Positions 1-6,162 of a DNA stretch of 6,750 bases are shown here, piece by piece. The notes under the pieces are model-generated. The model saw nothing but the letters and a program-made list of their open reading frames with translations, searched no databases and was not told the DNA's origin. Positions within the stretch are counted from its first letter, which is position 1, and each line of letters opens with the position of its first letter. This DNA is from an uncultured Phenylobacterium sp. (GTDB lineage Bacteria; Pseudomonadota; Alphaproteobacteria; Caulobacterales; Caulobacteraceae): NCBI GenBank assembly GCA_945952355.1, contig CAMFIW010000161.1, forward strand, positions 1 to 6,750, given 5' to 3'. A program made the translations under genes and the position numbers.

Positions 1-2
1 CC

Positions 3-59
3 TGCTCGCCTCAACCCGCCTCTGGATGCGGGCTTATGAGTCCACGACCTAGGCGAGCA
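3..59. repeat. 9-bp inverted repeat enclosing a small hairpin
   Basis: TGCTCGCCT at 3-11 is perfectly complementary to AGGCGAGCA at 51-59. The enclosed segment contains a second, smaller stem, CCCGC 15-19 with GCGGG 28-32. The outer arms are 39 bases apart, so this could fold in RNA as a nested stem, but no T-rich tail follows on either strand. It may be part of a terminator or repeat remnant at the end of the gene to the left. Its role is not known. Confidence 0.4.
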
Positions 60-63
60 CCGA

Positions 64-97
64 TCGCCCTTTCCCCGCAAGCGCGGGGCGAGGGCGA
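64..97. terminator. Strong hairpin downstream of the LysR pair
   Basis: TCGCCCT 64-70 pairs with AGGGCGA 91-97. After a 2x2 internal loop, CCCCGC 73-78 pairs with GCGGGG 83-88 around the loop AAGC. This gives 13 base pairs, mostly G-C, starting 22 bases past the stop codon of the second LysR gene. No run of T follows on either strand, so it is not a textbook intrinsic terminator. G/C-rich palindromes of this kind are common between genes in high-GC proteobacteria and may act as transcript 3' ends or be a dispersed palindromic repeat. Confidence 0.4.
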
Positions 98-119
98 GGG
101 GCGGCTGGCCATCGGACGC

Positions 120-1079
120 TCACCCGACGCCTCGCGTGGCGAGCTCGGCCTCGAACGCGGCGAGTTTGGCGAGGTGGGCCGCCTCGCCCCGCTCGCGCAG
201 CGACCGCTGCAGCAGCGTGAAATGCGGGACGAAGAAGTCGAGGAAGGCCCGCACCTTCGGCGTATCTTTCATGTCCCGGCGTGTCACGACCCAGGCGACC
301 GACAGGGCTTCCGGAATCGGCGGCGTGCAACGGATGAGCTCCGGCTCGAGGTCGGCGGCCAGGCAGCCGAACGGACCGATCCCCATGCCCGCCTTCAAGG
401 TCTGGAGCATTTGCGACAGTGAGTTCGTCCGGACCACCGGCTCGGCGCCGGGCACGCGTTCCAGCATCCAGGCCACGCCGGGCAGGGGCGAGTTCGGCCC
501 GTCGCCGACCACCAGGTCGTGGCCGCGAAGGTCGTCGATCGAATGCGGCAATCCGCGCGCCAGCAGGTAGTCCCGGCTGGCATAGAGCGCCTGGGGGAAC
601 TCCATCATCCGCCGGCCAACCAGATCGTCGGTCACCACTTCGTCGGCCCGCAGCGCGATGTCCGCTTCTCCGGCCGCGAGGTCGAGCGGACGGTCGGTCA
701 CGGCGACCTCGACCACGAGGCCTGGATAGGCGGCCCTGAAGGCCGGAAGCGCGGGGGTGATGGCCCCATTCGCCAACATCTCGGTGGCGGTCACCCTCAG
801 GGCGCCGGCGACGCCTCGCCGATGAGCCTGGGCGCGATGCCAGAAGCCCCCGGCCGCCTCGTCCATCCGATTGGCCTCACGCAATAGGTCCTGGCCGGCT
901 TCGGTCAAACGGCTGCCGGCCAGGTCCCGCTGGAACAGCTTGAGCTGGAGCGCAGCCTCAAGGGCTTCGATGCGCCGCACCACCGTGGTCTGGTTGACTC
1001 CCAAGGCCTTGGCCGCCCCGAGGGCCGAGCCCTCGCGCGCCAGGGCCAGGAAGGTCTTGATATCGTTCCAGTTGAACAT
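120..1079 (-). CDS. LysR family transcriptional regulator, downstream member of tandem pair
   Basis: This encodes a 319-residue LysR-type DNA-binding regulator, a family that usually acts as a tetramer and responds to a small ligand. Residues 1-62 form the winged helix-turn-helix with the family pattern (FLALAREGS, AAKALGVNQTTVVRRIEALE, GSRLTEAG). A linker helix follows, then the effector-binding domain at about 90-285 (for example GEADIALRADE and DLVGRRM). About 32 residues after FFVPHF form a charged, alanine-rich C-terminal tail, a little longer than in a typical 300-residue member. The ATG at 1079 lies one base after the TAA of the preceding LysR gene, with no Shine-Dalgarno at normal spacing, so translation probably depends on coupling. 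In the first 62 residues, 44 match the upstream paralog by hand count. The family assignment is secure; ligand and targets are not known. Confidence 0.93.
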   Translation of the reverse strand: MFNWNDIKTFLALAREGSALGAAKALGVNQTTVVRRIEALEAALQLKLFQRDLAGSRLTEAGQDLLREANRMDEAAGGFWHRAQAHRRGVAGALRVTATEMLANGAITPALPAFRAAYPGLVVEVAVTDRPLDLAAGEADIALRADEVVTDDLVGRRMMEFPQALYASRDYLLARGLPHSIDDLRGHDLVVGDGPNSPLPGVAWMLERVPGAEPVVRTNSLSQMLQTLKAGMGIGPFGCLAADLEPELIRCTPPIPEALSVAWVVTRRDMKDTPKVRAFLDFFVPHFTLLQRSLRERGEAAHLAKLAAFEAELATRGVG

Positions 1080-1080
1080 G

Positions 1081-2037
1081 TTAGGCGCCCGAGGCCGTCC
1101 GGGCCCGGGCCACCGCTTCCCGGGCCTGGGCCTGCACCCTGCGCGCCGTCTCGTCCTGGCGCGCCCGTTCGGTGCTGAAGTGCGGCGCCAGGAAGTCGAT
1201 GAAGGCCCTCACGCGCGGAACCTCCCGCATGTCGGCCCGGGTGAGCATGTGGATCGACGAGGTGAATTGCGGCAGATCGAAGCATCGCAAGAGGCCAGGC
1301 TCGTGGTCGGCGACGATCAAAGGCAGCGGAGTCACGCCGAGGCCCGACCGCACCGCGACGACCAGGTTCGTCAGGGTGCTGGAGCGGGTATGGACCTCGG
1401 CGCGCGGCGCCTGCTCCGTCAGCCATGCGGCCGCCGGCGTTGCCCCCAGTCGCCCCTCCGCGCCGATCAGCCAATGTTCGTTCACCTCGTCGGCGGTGGT
1501 GGGGAAGCCGTGCTCGATGGCGTAGTCGACCCCGCAATAGACCCCGAAGGCCACGTCCGTCAGCTTGCGACCAACGAGATCGGGATCGGCGGGACCGCCG
1601 GAAGCGCGGATCGCCACGTCGGCCTCGCCCTTCGCAAGGTCGAGCAGCTCATCGCTCACCAGCATGTCGACCCGGATGTCCGGATAGAGCCGGCGAAAAG
1701 CGGCCAGAGCGGGGGCGAGGAAGCCGTTGGCCATCGACTCGTTGATGGTGACCCGCAGGGACCCGACCGTACCGCGCCGCAGCGCCTGGGCCTGGTGGCC
1801 GAAGCCTTCGCAAGCGCGTTCGACGGCCTCCGCCTCGGCGATCAGCGCCGCGCCCGCCTCGGTCAGGCGACTTCCCGATTGGCCCCGCTCGACCAGCTTC
1901 AGGGCCAGCTCGGCCTCCAGCGCCTCGACGCGCCGGGCCACGGTGGTCTGGTTGATCTTCAACGCCTTGGCCGCCGCCAGGGTGGAGCCCCCCCGCGCCA
2001 CGGCCAGGAAGGCCTTGAGGTCGTTCCAGTCGAACAT
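1081..2037 (-). CDS. LysR family transcriptional regulator, divergent from the GST gene
   Basis: This encodes a 318-residue LysR-type regulator, the first gene of a two-gene minus-strand unit. Residues 1-62 form the winged helix-turn-helix (FLAVARGGS, AAKALKINQTTVARRVEALE, GSRLTEAG). Residues about 88-285 form the ligand-binding domain (GEADVAIRASGG, DLVGRKL, SGLGVTPLPLI). A roughly 31-residue Arg/Ala-rich tail follows FLAPHF. The frame stays open up to 2097, but the start at 2037 (MFDWND) is preferred because it matches the paralog's MFNWND start exactly and the extra 20 residues run through the palindrome of the control region. No good Shine-Dalgarno precedes it. LysR genes often repress themselves and control the gene transcribed away from them, so the GST at 2142 is the most likely target; this is inferred from layout. 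The TAA at 1081-1083 is followed after one base by the next regulator. Confidence 0.93.
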   Translation of the reverse strand: MFDWNDLKAFLAVARGGSTLAAAKALKINQTTVARRVEALEAELALKLVERGQSGSRLTEAGAALIAEAEAVERACEGFGHQAQALRRGTVGSLRVTINESMANGFLAPALAAFRRLYPDIRVDMLVSDELLDLAKGEADVAIRASGGPADPDLVGRKLTDVAFGVYCGVDYAIEHGFPTTADEVNEHWLIGAEGRLGATPAAAWLTEQAPRAEVHTRSSTLTNLVVAVRSGLGVTPLPLIVADHEPGLLRCFDLPQFTSSIHMLTRADMREVPRVRAFIDFLAPHFSTERARQDETARRVQAQAREAVARARTASGA

Positions 2038-2044
2038 GGCCGCA

Positions 2045-2062
2045 CTCTGCAATTGTGCAGAG
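2045..2062. promoter_or_regulatory. Perfect palindrome, candidate LysR operator
   Basis: CTCTGCA 2045-2051 and TGCAGAG 2056-2062 form a perfect 7-bp dyad around ATTG, and with one mismatch the symmetry reaches 2042-2065. It lies 7 bases upstream of the LysR start at 2037 and 79 bases before the GST start. Parts recur next to it: TGCAGAGCGC 2056-2065 is repeated as TGCAAGAGCGC 2069-2079, and ATTGTG 2052-2057 recurs at 2082-2087. LysR proteins bind dyads often written T-N11-A, with spacing variants; here the inner symmetric pair is T2048-N10-A2059. Binding here could block expression of the regulator and act on the GST promoter. The symmetry is seen; the operator role is inferred. Confidence 0.5.
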
Positions 2063-2082
2063 CGCCGCTGCAAGAGCGCTGA

Positions 2083-2111
2083 TTGTGGGGCGAACACCGC
2101 CGCCCTATCCC
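2083..2111 (+). promoter_or_regulatory. Possible promoter of the GST gene
   Basis: TTGTGGG at 2083-2089 could serve as a -35 element, and CCTATCCC at 2104-2111 as a -10 element, separated by 14 bases. This is a partial match to the alphaproteobacterial housekeeping pattern TTGACGS with a 10-14 base spacer and GCTANAWC. It would place the transcript start about 25 bases before the GST start codon. The second ATTGTG repeat (2082-2087) overlaps the -35, so a bound regulator could act directly on RNA polymerase. The match is weak and judged by eye. Confidence 0.3.
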
Positions 2112-2126
2112 GCCGCTATGACGAAC

Positions 2127-2133
2127 GGGAGGA
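2127..2133 (+). promoter_or_regulatory. Ribosome binding site that decides the GST start
   Basis: GGGAGGA at 2127-2133 is a strong Shine-Dalgarno, 8 bases before ATG 2142. It favours that start over the in-frame ATG 2118, which has no such site, and over the frame opening at 2055, which runs through the palindromic control region. Confidence 0.75.
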
Positions 2134-2141
2134 CCTCACCC

Positions 2142-2810
2142 ATGAAGCTCTATTGCGACCCCATATCCACGACATCCCGACCGGTGATGCTTTTCGCGGC
2201 CGAACACGGCGTCGCATACGAGCGCGAACACGTGGACCTTCTCGGCGAAGGCAATCGGGATCCCGCCTATCTGGCGATCAATCCGAACGGCGTGGTGCCC
2301 TTTCTGGTCGACGGCGACCTCGCCCTCGGCGAGTCCACGGCGATCCTGAAGTACTTGTCGTGGAAATCCGGCTCGTCGGCCTATCCGACCGAGATCGCGG
2401 CGCGCGCCAAGGTCGACGAGGCGATGAGCTGGTTCGCCACCAACTTCCACGAATACTTTTGCGTCTTCACCATCTATCCGCGCTTCGGCGTTCCGCTCGG
2501 GATCGACCCCCAGCTGGCCCAGGGACTGGTCGCCTTCGGGGAGGAAAAGGCGCCGCGCTGGCTGAGCGTGCTGGACCGGCACATGATCGCGGACCGTCCG
2601 TTCGTATGCGGCGAAACGATCACCCTGGCCGACTATCTGGGCTCGGCCTTCGTGACCTTGGGCGACGCGGCGGCCTACGACCTGGAGCCCTATCCGAACA
2701 TCCGCCGGTGGATCGCAAACATGCGCGCCCTGCCCTCATGGGACGTCACCTATGCCGGGTTCTACGGCATGGTCGCAGCCCTGCGGGCGCCGGTCGAGGC
2801 GACGGCCTAG
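2142..2810 (+). CDS. Glutathione S-transferase family protein, theta-like
   Basis: This encodes a 222-residue cytosolic glutathione transferase, close to the usual family length. Residues 1-80 form the thioredoxin-like domain. MKLYCDPISTTSRPV resembles theta-class N-termini, with Ser9 at the position of the catalytic serine. NGVVPFL contains the cis-proline (Pro53), and GES (Glu64-Ser65) is the glutathione-contacting pair. Residues about 86-215 form the helical domain. AARAKVDEAMSW is theta-like, and TLAD (161-164) is the conserved N-capping box of the folding core. The start is set by GGGAGGA 8 bases upstream. Such enzymes conjugate glutathione to electrophiles or use it in dehalogenation, isomerisation or peroxide removal; the substrate cannot be read from the sequence. 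The divergent LysR suggests induction by a small molecule. The stop overlaps that of the converging PilZ gene. Confidence 0.93.
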   Translation: MKLYCDPISTTSRPVMLFAAEHGVAYEREHVDLLGEGNRDPAYLAINPNGVVPFLVDGDLALGESTAILKYLSWKSGSSAYPTEIAARAKVDEAMSWFATNFHEYFCVFTIYPRFGVPLGIDPQLAQGLVAFGEEKAPRWLSVLDRHMIADRPFVCGETITLADYLGSAFVTLGDAAAYDLEPYPNIRRWIANMRALPSWDVTYAGFYGMVAALRAPVEATA

Positions 2811-3193
2811 CTCGGAGCGAGCGCCACCCAGATGCGGCGGAGCGCCTTGTAGGGCTCGTCGACCTCGGGAAGAGTCATGTCGTGGCGGCTCACGAAGCTG
2901 ACCCCGGCATGATCGCCTCGCCGCCAGGACAGCCGGGCCTCGTAGGCCATGCCTTCGCCCACGTGCAGCAGGGTGAAAGTGTCGGGAAACGCCTGGCCCG
3001 GCGGCGCGCGCAGCATGGCGCCGACGTCAGTGAGATTGCGGATCGTGCAGTCGAACGACATGGCGTGGGCCGCGCCATAGCAGACGCGCCCCCGTTGGAG
3101 AGTGCGATGACGCGGGACTGCGCGCCGTTCGGGGGTTGGGGGAGACTCCAACGGCATGGCCGGCAGGCTGAACCTGAATGGTTTCAGTCGCAT
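2807..3193 (-). CDS. Small PilZ domain protein, probable c-di-GMP receptor
   Basis: This encodes 128 residues from ATG 3193, or 116 from the in-frame ATG 3157. Neither start has a convincing Shine-Dalgarno. 3193 is preferred because a good -10 element lies about 40 bases upstream of it. Nearly the whole protein is one PilZ domain. ERRAVPRHR carries the RxxxR motif (Arg24-Arg28), which grips cyclic di-GMP. NLTDVGA (53-59) matches the (D/N)xSxxG motif with Thr for Ser. ARLSWRRGDHAGVSF is the closing strand pair typical of the fold. No output domain is attached, so it probably acts by binding a partner after sensing cyclic di-GMP. The arginines are intact, so ligand binding is plausible. The reading frame stays open further upstream to 3358, but that part overlaps the M16 start and lacks domain-like sequence. 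Its stop shares CTAG with the GST stop. Confidence 0.85.
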   Translation of the reverse strand: MRLKPFRFSLPAMPLESPPTPERRAVPRHRTLQRGRVCYGAAHAMSFDCTIRNLTDVGAMLRAPPGQAFPDTFTLLHVGEGMAYEARLSWRRGDHAGVSFVSRHDMTLPEVDEPYKALRRIWVALAPS

Positions 3194-3234
3194 GTACGAC
3201 CACCGCGGCCTTCTGACGCGCCGATCCGGGGAAT

Positions 3235-3242
3235 GACATAGC
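3235..3242 (-). promoter_or_regulatory. Possible -10 element of the PilZ gene
   Basis: On the minus strand, GCTATGTC at 3242-3235 matches seven of eight positions of the alphaproteobacterial -10 pattern GCTANAWC. No good -35 is seen 10-14 bases further upstream. A start near 3228 would give a leader of about 35 bases to ATG 3193, which supports that start over the frame opening at 3358. Confidence 0.35.
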
Positions 3243-3249
3243 CGTAAGC

Positions 3250-3277
3250 TTCCATGCCCGCCCACCGGTGCTAGGGT
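3250..3277 (+). promoter_or_regulatory. Possible promoter of the M16 peptidase gene
   Basis: GCTAGGGT at 3270-3277 shares the GCTA core of the -10 pattern, and TTCCATG at 3250-3256, 13 bases upstream, is a poor -35 candidate. Transcription would start near 3283, about 20 bases before the start codon. This candidate faces away from the PilZ -10, so both promoters would share the space between 3243 and 3269. The call rests mainly on position. Confidence 0.25.
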
Positions 3278-3292
3278 CTGCGCCCCAGTTTC

Positions 3293-3298
3293 GGAAGG
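3293..3298 (+). promoter_or_regulatory. Ribosome binding site of the M16 peptidase
   Basis: GGAAGG at 3293-3298 lies 5 bases before ATG 3304. This, and the fact that a clean signal peptide begins at 3304, favour that codon over the earlier in-frame ATG at 3268. Confidence 0.7.
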
Positions 3299-3303
3299 TT
3301 TCC

Positions 3304-6162
3304 ATGCGCCGCACGCCCTACGCCCTCGGTCTCGCCCTCGTCCTCCTGGCGACCGCATCCCAGGCGGCCCCCGCCAAGCAGGCGCCGCACAAGGCGACGT
3401 CCCCGGCGGCGGCCCAAGCAGACCGTGTGCCCCCCATCGCCTTCAAGGCGCGCACCCTGGCCAACGGCCTGCAAGTGCTGACCTCGCTGGATCGGACGAC
3501 CCCGAACGTGACGGTGCAGGTCTGGTACGGCGTGGGTTCGAAGGACGACCCGGCTGGGCGCTCGGGCTTCGCCCACCTGTTCGAGCACATGATGTTCAAG
3601 GCCACCAAGGACTATCCGGCCGAGAGCATGGATCGCTTCACCGAAGACGTGGGTGGCATGAACAACGCCTCAACCTACGACGACTTCACCAACTACTACG
3701 AGGTGATCCCGGCCAACCACCTGGAGCGCCTGATCTGGGTGGAGGGCGAGCGGATGGGCTCGCTGGTGGTCGACGAGGCCAACTTCAAGTCCGAGCGCGA
3801 CGTGGTGAAGGAGGAGCTGCGCCAGCGGGTCCTGGCCAATCCCTATGGACGGCTGTTCGCCCTCTACCTTCCGCAGGCGACCTACAAGGTCCACCCCTAT
3901 CACCGGCCGGGCATCGGCTCGATCGAGCAGCTCGATGCGGCGACCATCGACGACGTCCGCGCGTTTCACAACGAATACTATCGGCCGGACAACGCCGCAC
4001 TGATCGTGGTCGGCAACTTCGACGAGGCCCAGCTCGACGCCTGGGTGGACAAGTACCTCGGGGACCTGAAGAACCCGGCCGCGCCCTTGAAGCGCGTGAC
4101 CGCGGTCGAGCCGCCGCGGACCGGGCCGGGCGTCTTCACAGGCTATGGCCCCAATGTTCCACTGCCGGCGGTGGCGATCACCTGGCTCGGACCGAAGGCG
4201 TCCGATCCCGACGCGCCGGCGCTGAAGGTGCTGGACGCCATCCTCTCCGCGGGAAAGTCGGCCCGGCTCTATGACAGCCTGGTCTACGACCAGCAGATTT
4301 CGCCCCAGGTCTTCTCCAACGCGGACCTGCCGCAGCAGCCGGGCATGTTCATGGTCGGGGCGATCATGTCGTCGGGGCACACGGTGGCCCAGGGCGAGAG
4401 CGCCTTGCTGGCCGAGGTGAAGAAGCTGCGCGACGCCGCGCCCAGCGCCGCCGAGCTCGCGGAGGCCAAGAACGAGCTGGTCGCCGGCAAGCTGCGCGAG
4501 CGCGAGACTCTGGAGGGCCGCGGCTTCGCCCTGGGCTACGCCCTGCGAACCGAGGGCGACGCGGCCCAGGCCAACAGCGAGCTCGGCGACCTGCAGAAGG
4601 TGACCGCCGCCGACGTGCAGCGGGTGGCCAGGAAATACCTGGCCGACGACCGCCGCATGGTGATCCGCTACTTGCCCGAGAGCGAGAAGCCGAAGGATGC
4701 GCCGCCGACGGAAGAGGCCGCGCCGAAGGTGGCCTCGGTGAAATATACCGGCCCGGTCAGCGAGCTCCTTCCCGAAGCGCGGCGCGCGGCGGCGCCGCCG
4801 ATCGGCAAGCCGCCCACGCCGGTCCTGCCTCAGCCAGCCGAGAAGACCCTGGCCAACGGACTGAGAGTGATCGTGGCGAAGTCCTCGGACCTGCCCCTGG
4901 TCACTGCCGACCTGACCGTCAAGACCGGCGCCTGGGCTGATCCGCCGGGGCTGGCGGGCGCGGCCAGCATGACGGCGGGCATGCTGACCGAAGGCACCAA
5001 GACCCGCGGCGCCCAGCAGATCGCCCGCGAGACCGAATCGCTCGGCGCCAATCTCGATTCCGCTGCGGGCCAGGAGTCGTCGTCGGTGACGCTCAACGTC
5101 ATGACCGGCAAGCTGCCCCAGGCCATGGCGATCATGGCGGATGTCGCACGCAACCCCGCCTTCGCCGAGGTGGAGCTGGAGCGCCAGCGCGCCCAGTCGC
5201 TCGACGGCCTGTCGGTCAGCCTGCAGCAGCCGGGCTCGCTGGCCACCTTCGCCTCGTCCCCGGTGCTCTATGCCGGCACGCCGTTCGGACAAGTGCCGGG
5301 GGGTACGCCGACCTCCCTGGCCAAGCTCAAGACCGCGGACCTGGCCAAGATCCACACCGCCTACTACCGGCCCGACAACGCGATCCTGGTGCTGACGGGC
5401 GACATCTCGGCCGAGCAGGGCTTCGCCCTCGCCGAGCGAGCGTTCGGCGATTGGAAGGCGCCGGCGGGTACAACGCCGGAGCAGCCCGCGATCATGCCCA
5501 AGGCCCCGCCCCGCGCCGTGGCGATCGACCTGCCGGGCACGGGCCAGGCCGCGGTCAACGTCCAGACGACGACGATCGCCCGAAGCGATCCTCAGTTCTA
5601 TCCGGCCATCGTGGCGAACACAGTCCTCGGCGGCGGCTATTCCGCGCGGTTGAACGAAGAAATCCGCATCAAGCGTGGGCTGTCCTACGGGGCCGGTTCG
5701 GGCCTGGCGGCGCGGCGGACCACCGGCCTGTTCCGCGCGACGGCCCAGACCAAGAACGAGTCGGCGCCGCAGGTGGTCGACCTGATCAGCACCGAACTCA
5801 CGCGGCTGGCCGCCGAGCCCGCGGGCGCGGAGGAGCTGAAGGCCCGCAAGTCCACCCTGATCGGAAACTACGGCCGCAACCTCGCCACCGCCGAAGGCCT
5901 GGCCGACGCCGTCGGCAATCTGGCCCTCTACGGTGTGCCGCTGTCGGAACTGGGCGCCTATACCGGGAAGGTCGAGGCGGTGACGCCGGAGCAGGTGCAG
6001 GACTTCGCCAGGAGCCAGCTCGACCCGGCGCGGATGAGCCTGATCGTCGCCGGCGACGCCAAGATCTTCGTTGACGACCTGAAGAAGCGGGCGCCGAACC
6101 TGGAGGTGATCCCGGCCGCGGACCTCGACCTCGACCGGCCCGACCTGCGCAAGAGCAAGTGA
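3304..6162 (+). CDS. Secreted M16 family zinc metallopeptidase, two-module (pitrilysin/insulinase-like)
   Basis: This encodes 952 residues. Residues 1-21 are a Sec signal peptide (two arginines, a hydrophobic core, then ASQA before AP), so the enzyme should be periplasmic or exported. The rest is two tandem M16 modules with clear internal repeats: TLANGL at 51-56 and 515-520, YYRPDNA at 225-231 and 687-693, and SARL at 319-322 and 780-783. Module 1 has the inverted zinc motif HLFEH (His91, Glu94, His95) and the distal ligand Glu171 in VVKEE, 76 residues on as in the family. Module 2 lacks it (SMTAG near 555-559) but carries the substrate-binding Arg788 and Tyr795, spaced as in insulysin; module 1 has Val327 and Pro334 there. 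A Pro/Ala/Glu-rich linker (about 458-512) joins the halves. This is the layout of a single-chain clamshell peptidase that degrades unfolded or short peptides. The substrate is not known. The stop overlaps the next start. Confidence 0.94.
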   Translation: MRRTPYALGLALVLLATASQAAPAKQAPHKATSPAAAQADRVPPIAFKARTLANGLQVLTSLDRTTPNVTVQVWYGVGSKDDPAGRSGFAHLFEHMMFKATKDYPAESMDRFTEDVGGMNNASTYDDFTNYYEVIPANHLERLIWVEGERMGSLVVDEANFKSERDVVKEELRQRVLANPYGRLFALYLPQATYKVHPYHRPGIGSIEQLDAATIDDVRAFHNEYYRPDNAALIVVGNFDEAQLDAWVDKYLGDLKNPAAPLKRVTAVEPPRTGPGVFTGYGPNVPLPAVAITWLGPKASDPDAPALKVLDAILSAGKSARLYDSLVYDQQISPQVFSNADLPQQPGMFMVGAIMSSGHTVAQGESALLAEVKKLRDAAPSAAELAEAKNELVAGKLRERETLEGRGFALGYALRTEGDAAQANSELGDLQKVTAADVQRVARKYLADDRRMVIRYLPESEKPKDAPPTEEAAPKVASVKYTGPVSELLPEARRAAAPPIGKPPTPVLPQPAEKTLANGLRVIVAKSSDLPLVTADLTVKTGAWADPPGLAGAASMTAGMLTEGTKTRGAQQIARETESLGANLDSAAGQESSSVTLNVMTGKLPQAMAIMADVARNPAFAEVELERQRAQSLDGLSVSLQQPGSLATFASSPVLYAGTPFGQVPGGTPTSLAKLKTADLAKIHTAYYRPDNAILVLTGDISAEQGFALAERAFGDWKAPAGTTPEQPAIMPKAPPRAVAIDLPGTGQAAVNVQTTTIARSDPQFYPAIVANTVLGGGYSARLNEEIRIKRGLSYGAGSGLAARRTTGLFRATAQTKNESAPQVVDLISTELTRLAAEPAGAEELKARKSTLIGNYGRNLATAEGLADAVGNLALYGVPLSELGAYTGKVEAVTPEQVQDFARSQLDPARMSLIVAGDAKIFVDDLKKRAPNLEVIPAADLDLDRPDLRKSK

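Larger units (their letters stand above)
1..119. other. Left-edge segment, possible 3' end of an upstream gene
   Basis: No complete gene is visible here. On the plus strand two short open frames enter from the left edge. One ends at TGA 37-39 (last residues PARLNPPLDAGL). The other ends at TAG 50-52 (last residues LWMRAYESTT) and has the stronger G/C bias at third codon positions, 13 of 16 codons. Either could be the C-terminus of a gene converging on the LysR pair, but a dozen or so codons cannot decide it. The rest of the segment is taken up by two inverted-repeat structures described separately. A longer plus-strand frame running from here to 422 lies antisense to the LysR gene and is treated as a shadow. 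Confidence 0.25.

Noticed and set aside
1..40. 3' end of an RNase P RNA, because of GGCTTAT and AACCCG near each other
   Set aside because: The conserved elements are not in the expected contiguous order, and the matches are too short to support the call.
3..59. tRNA-like gene on the minus strand (complementary ends and a CTCATAA stretch like an anticodon loop)
   Set aside because: At about 57 bases it is too short, the presumed anticodon stem does not pair, and there is no T-loop GTTCGA-type sequence or CCA end.
871..2082. Open frame of 403 codons on the plus strand, antisense to both LysR genes
   Set aside because: The two LysR proteins on the other strand are unmistakable, and the antisense product has biased composition and no domain pattern.
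2055..2141. N-terminal extension of the GST from ATG 2055 or ATG 2118
   Set aside because: A strong Shine-Dalgarno precedes ATG 2142, where the thioredoxin-fold strand MKLY begins; the extension would run through the palindromic control region.
1727..3241. Open frame of 504 codons on the plus strand across LysR, GST and PilZ
   Set aside because: It crosses three recognisable genes in the wrong frame or strand and shows arginine-rich, low-complexity translation typical of GC-rich shadows.
3194..3358. N-terminal extension of the PilZ protein to 3358
   Set aside because: The added residues are Arg/Gly-rich without domain character, overlap the start of the M16 gene on the other strand, and would include the candidate -10 element.
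3670..5355. Open frame of 561 codons on the minus strand, antisense to the M16 gene
   Set aside because: It mirrors a high-GC coding region, has repetitive Arg/Gly/His/Leu composition and no recognisable domain, while the opposite strand encodes a clear M16 peptidase with all motifs. It is a shadow of that gene.
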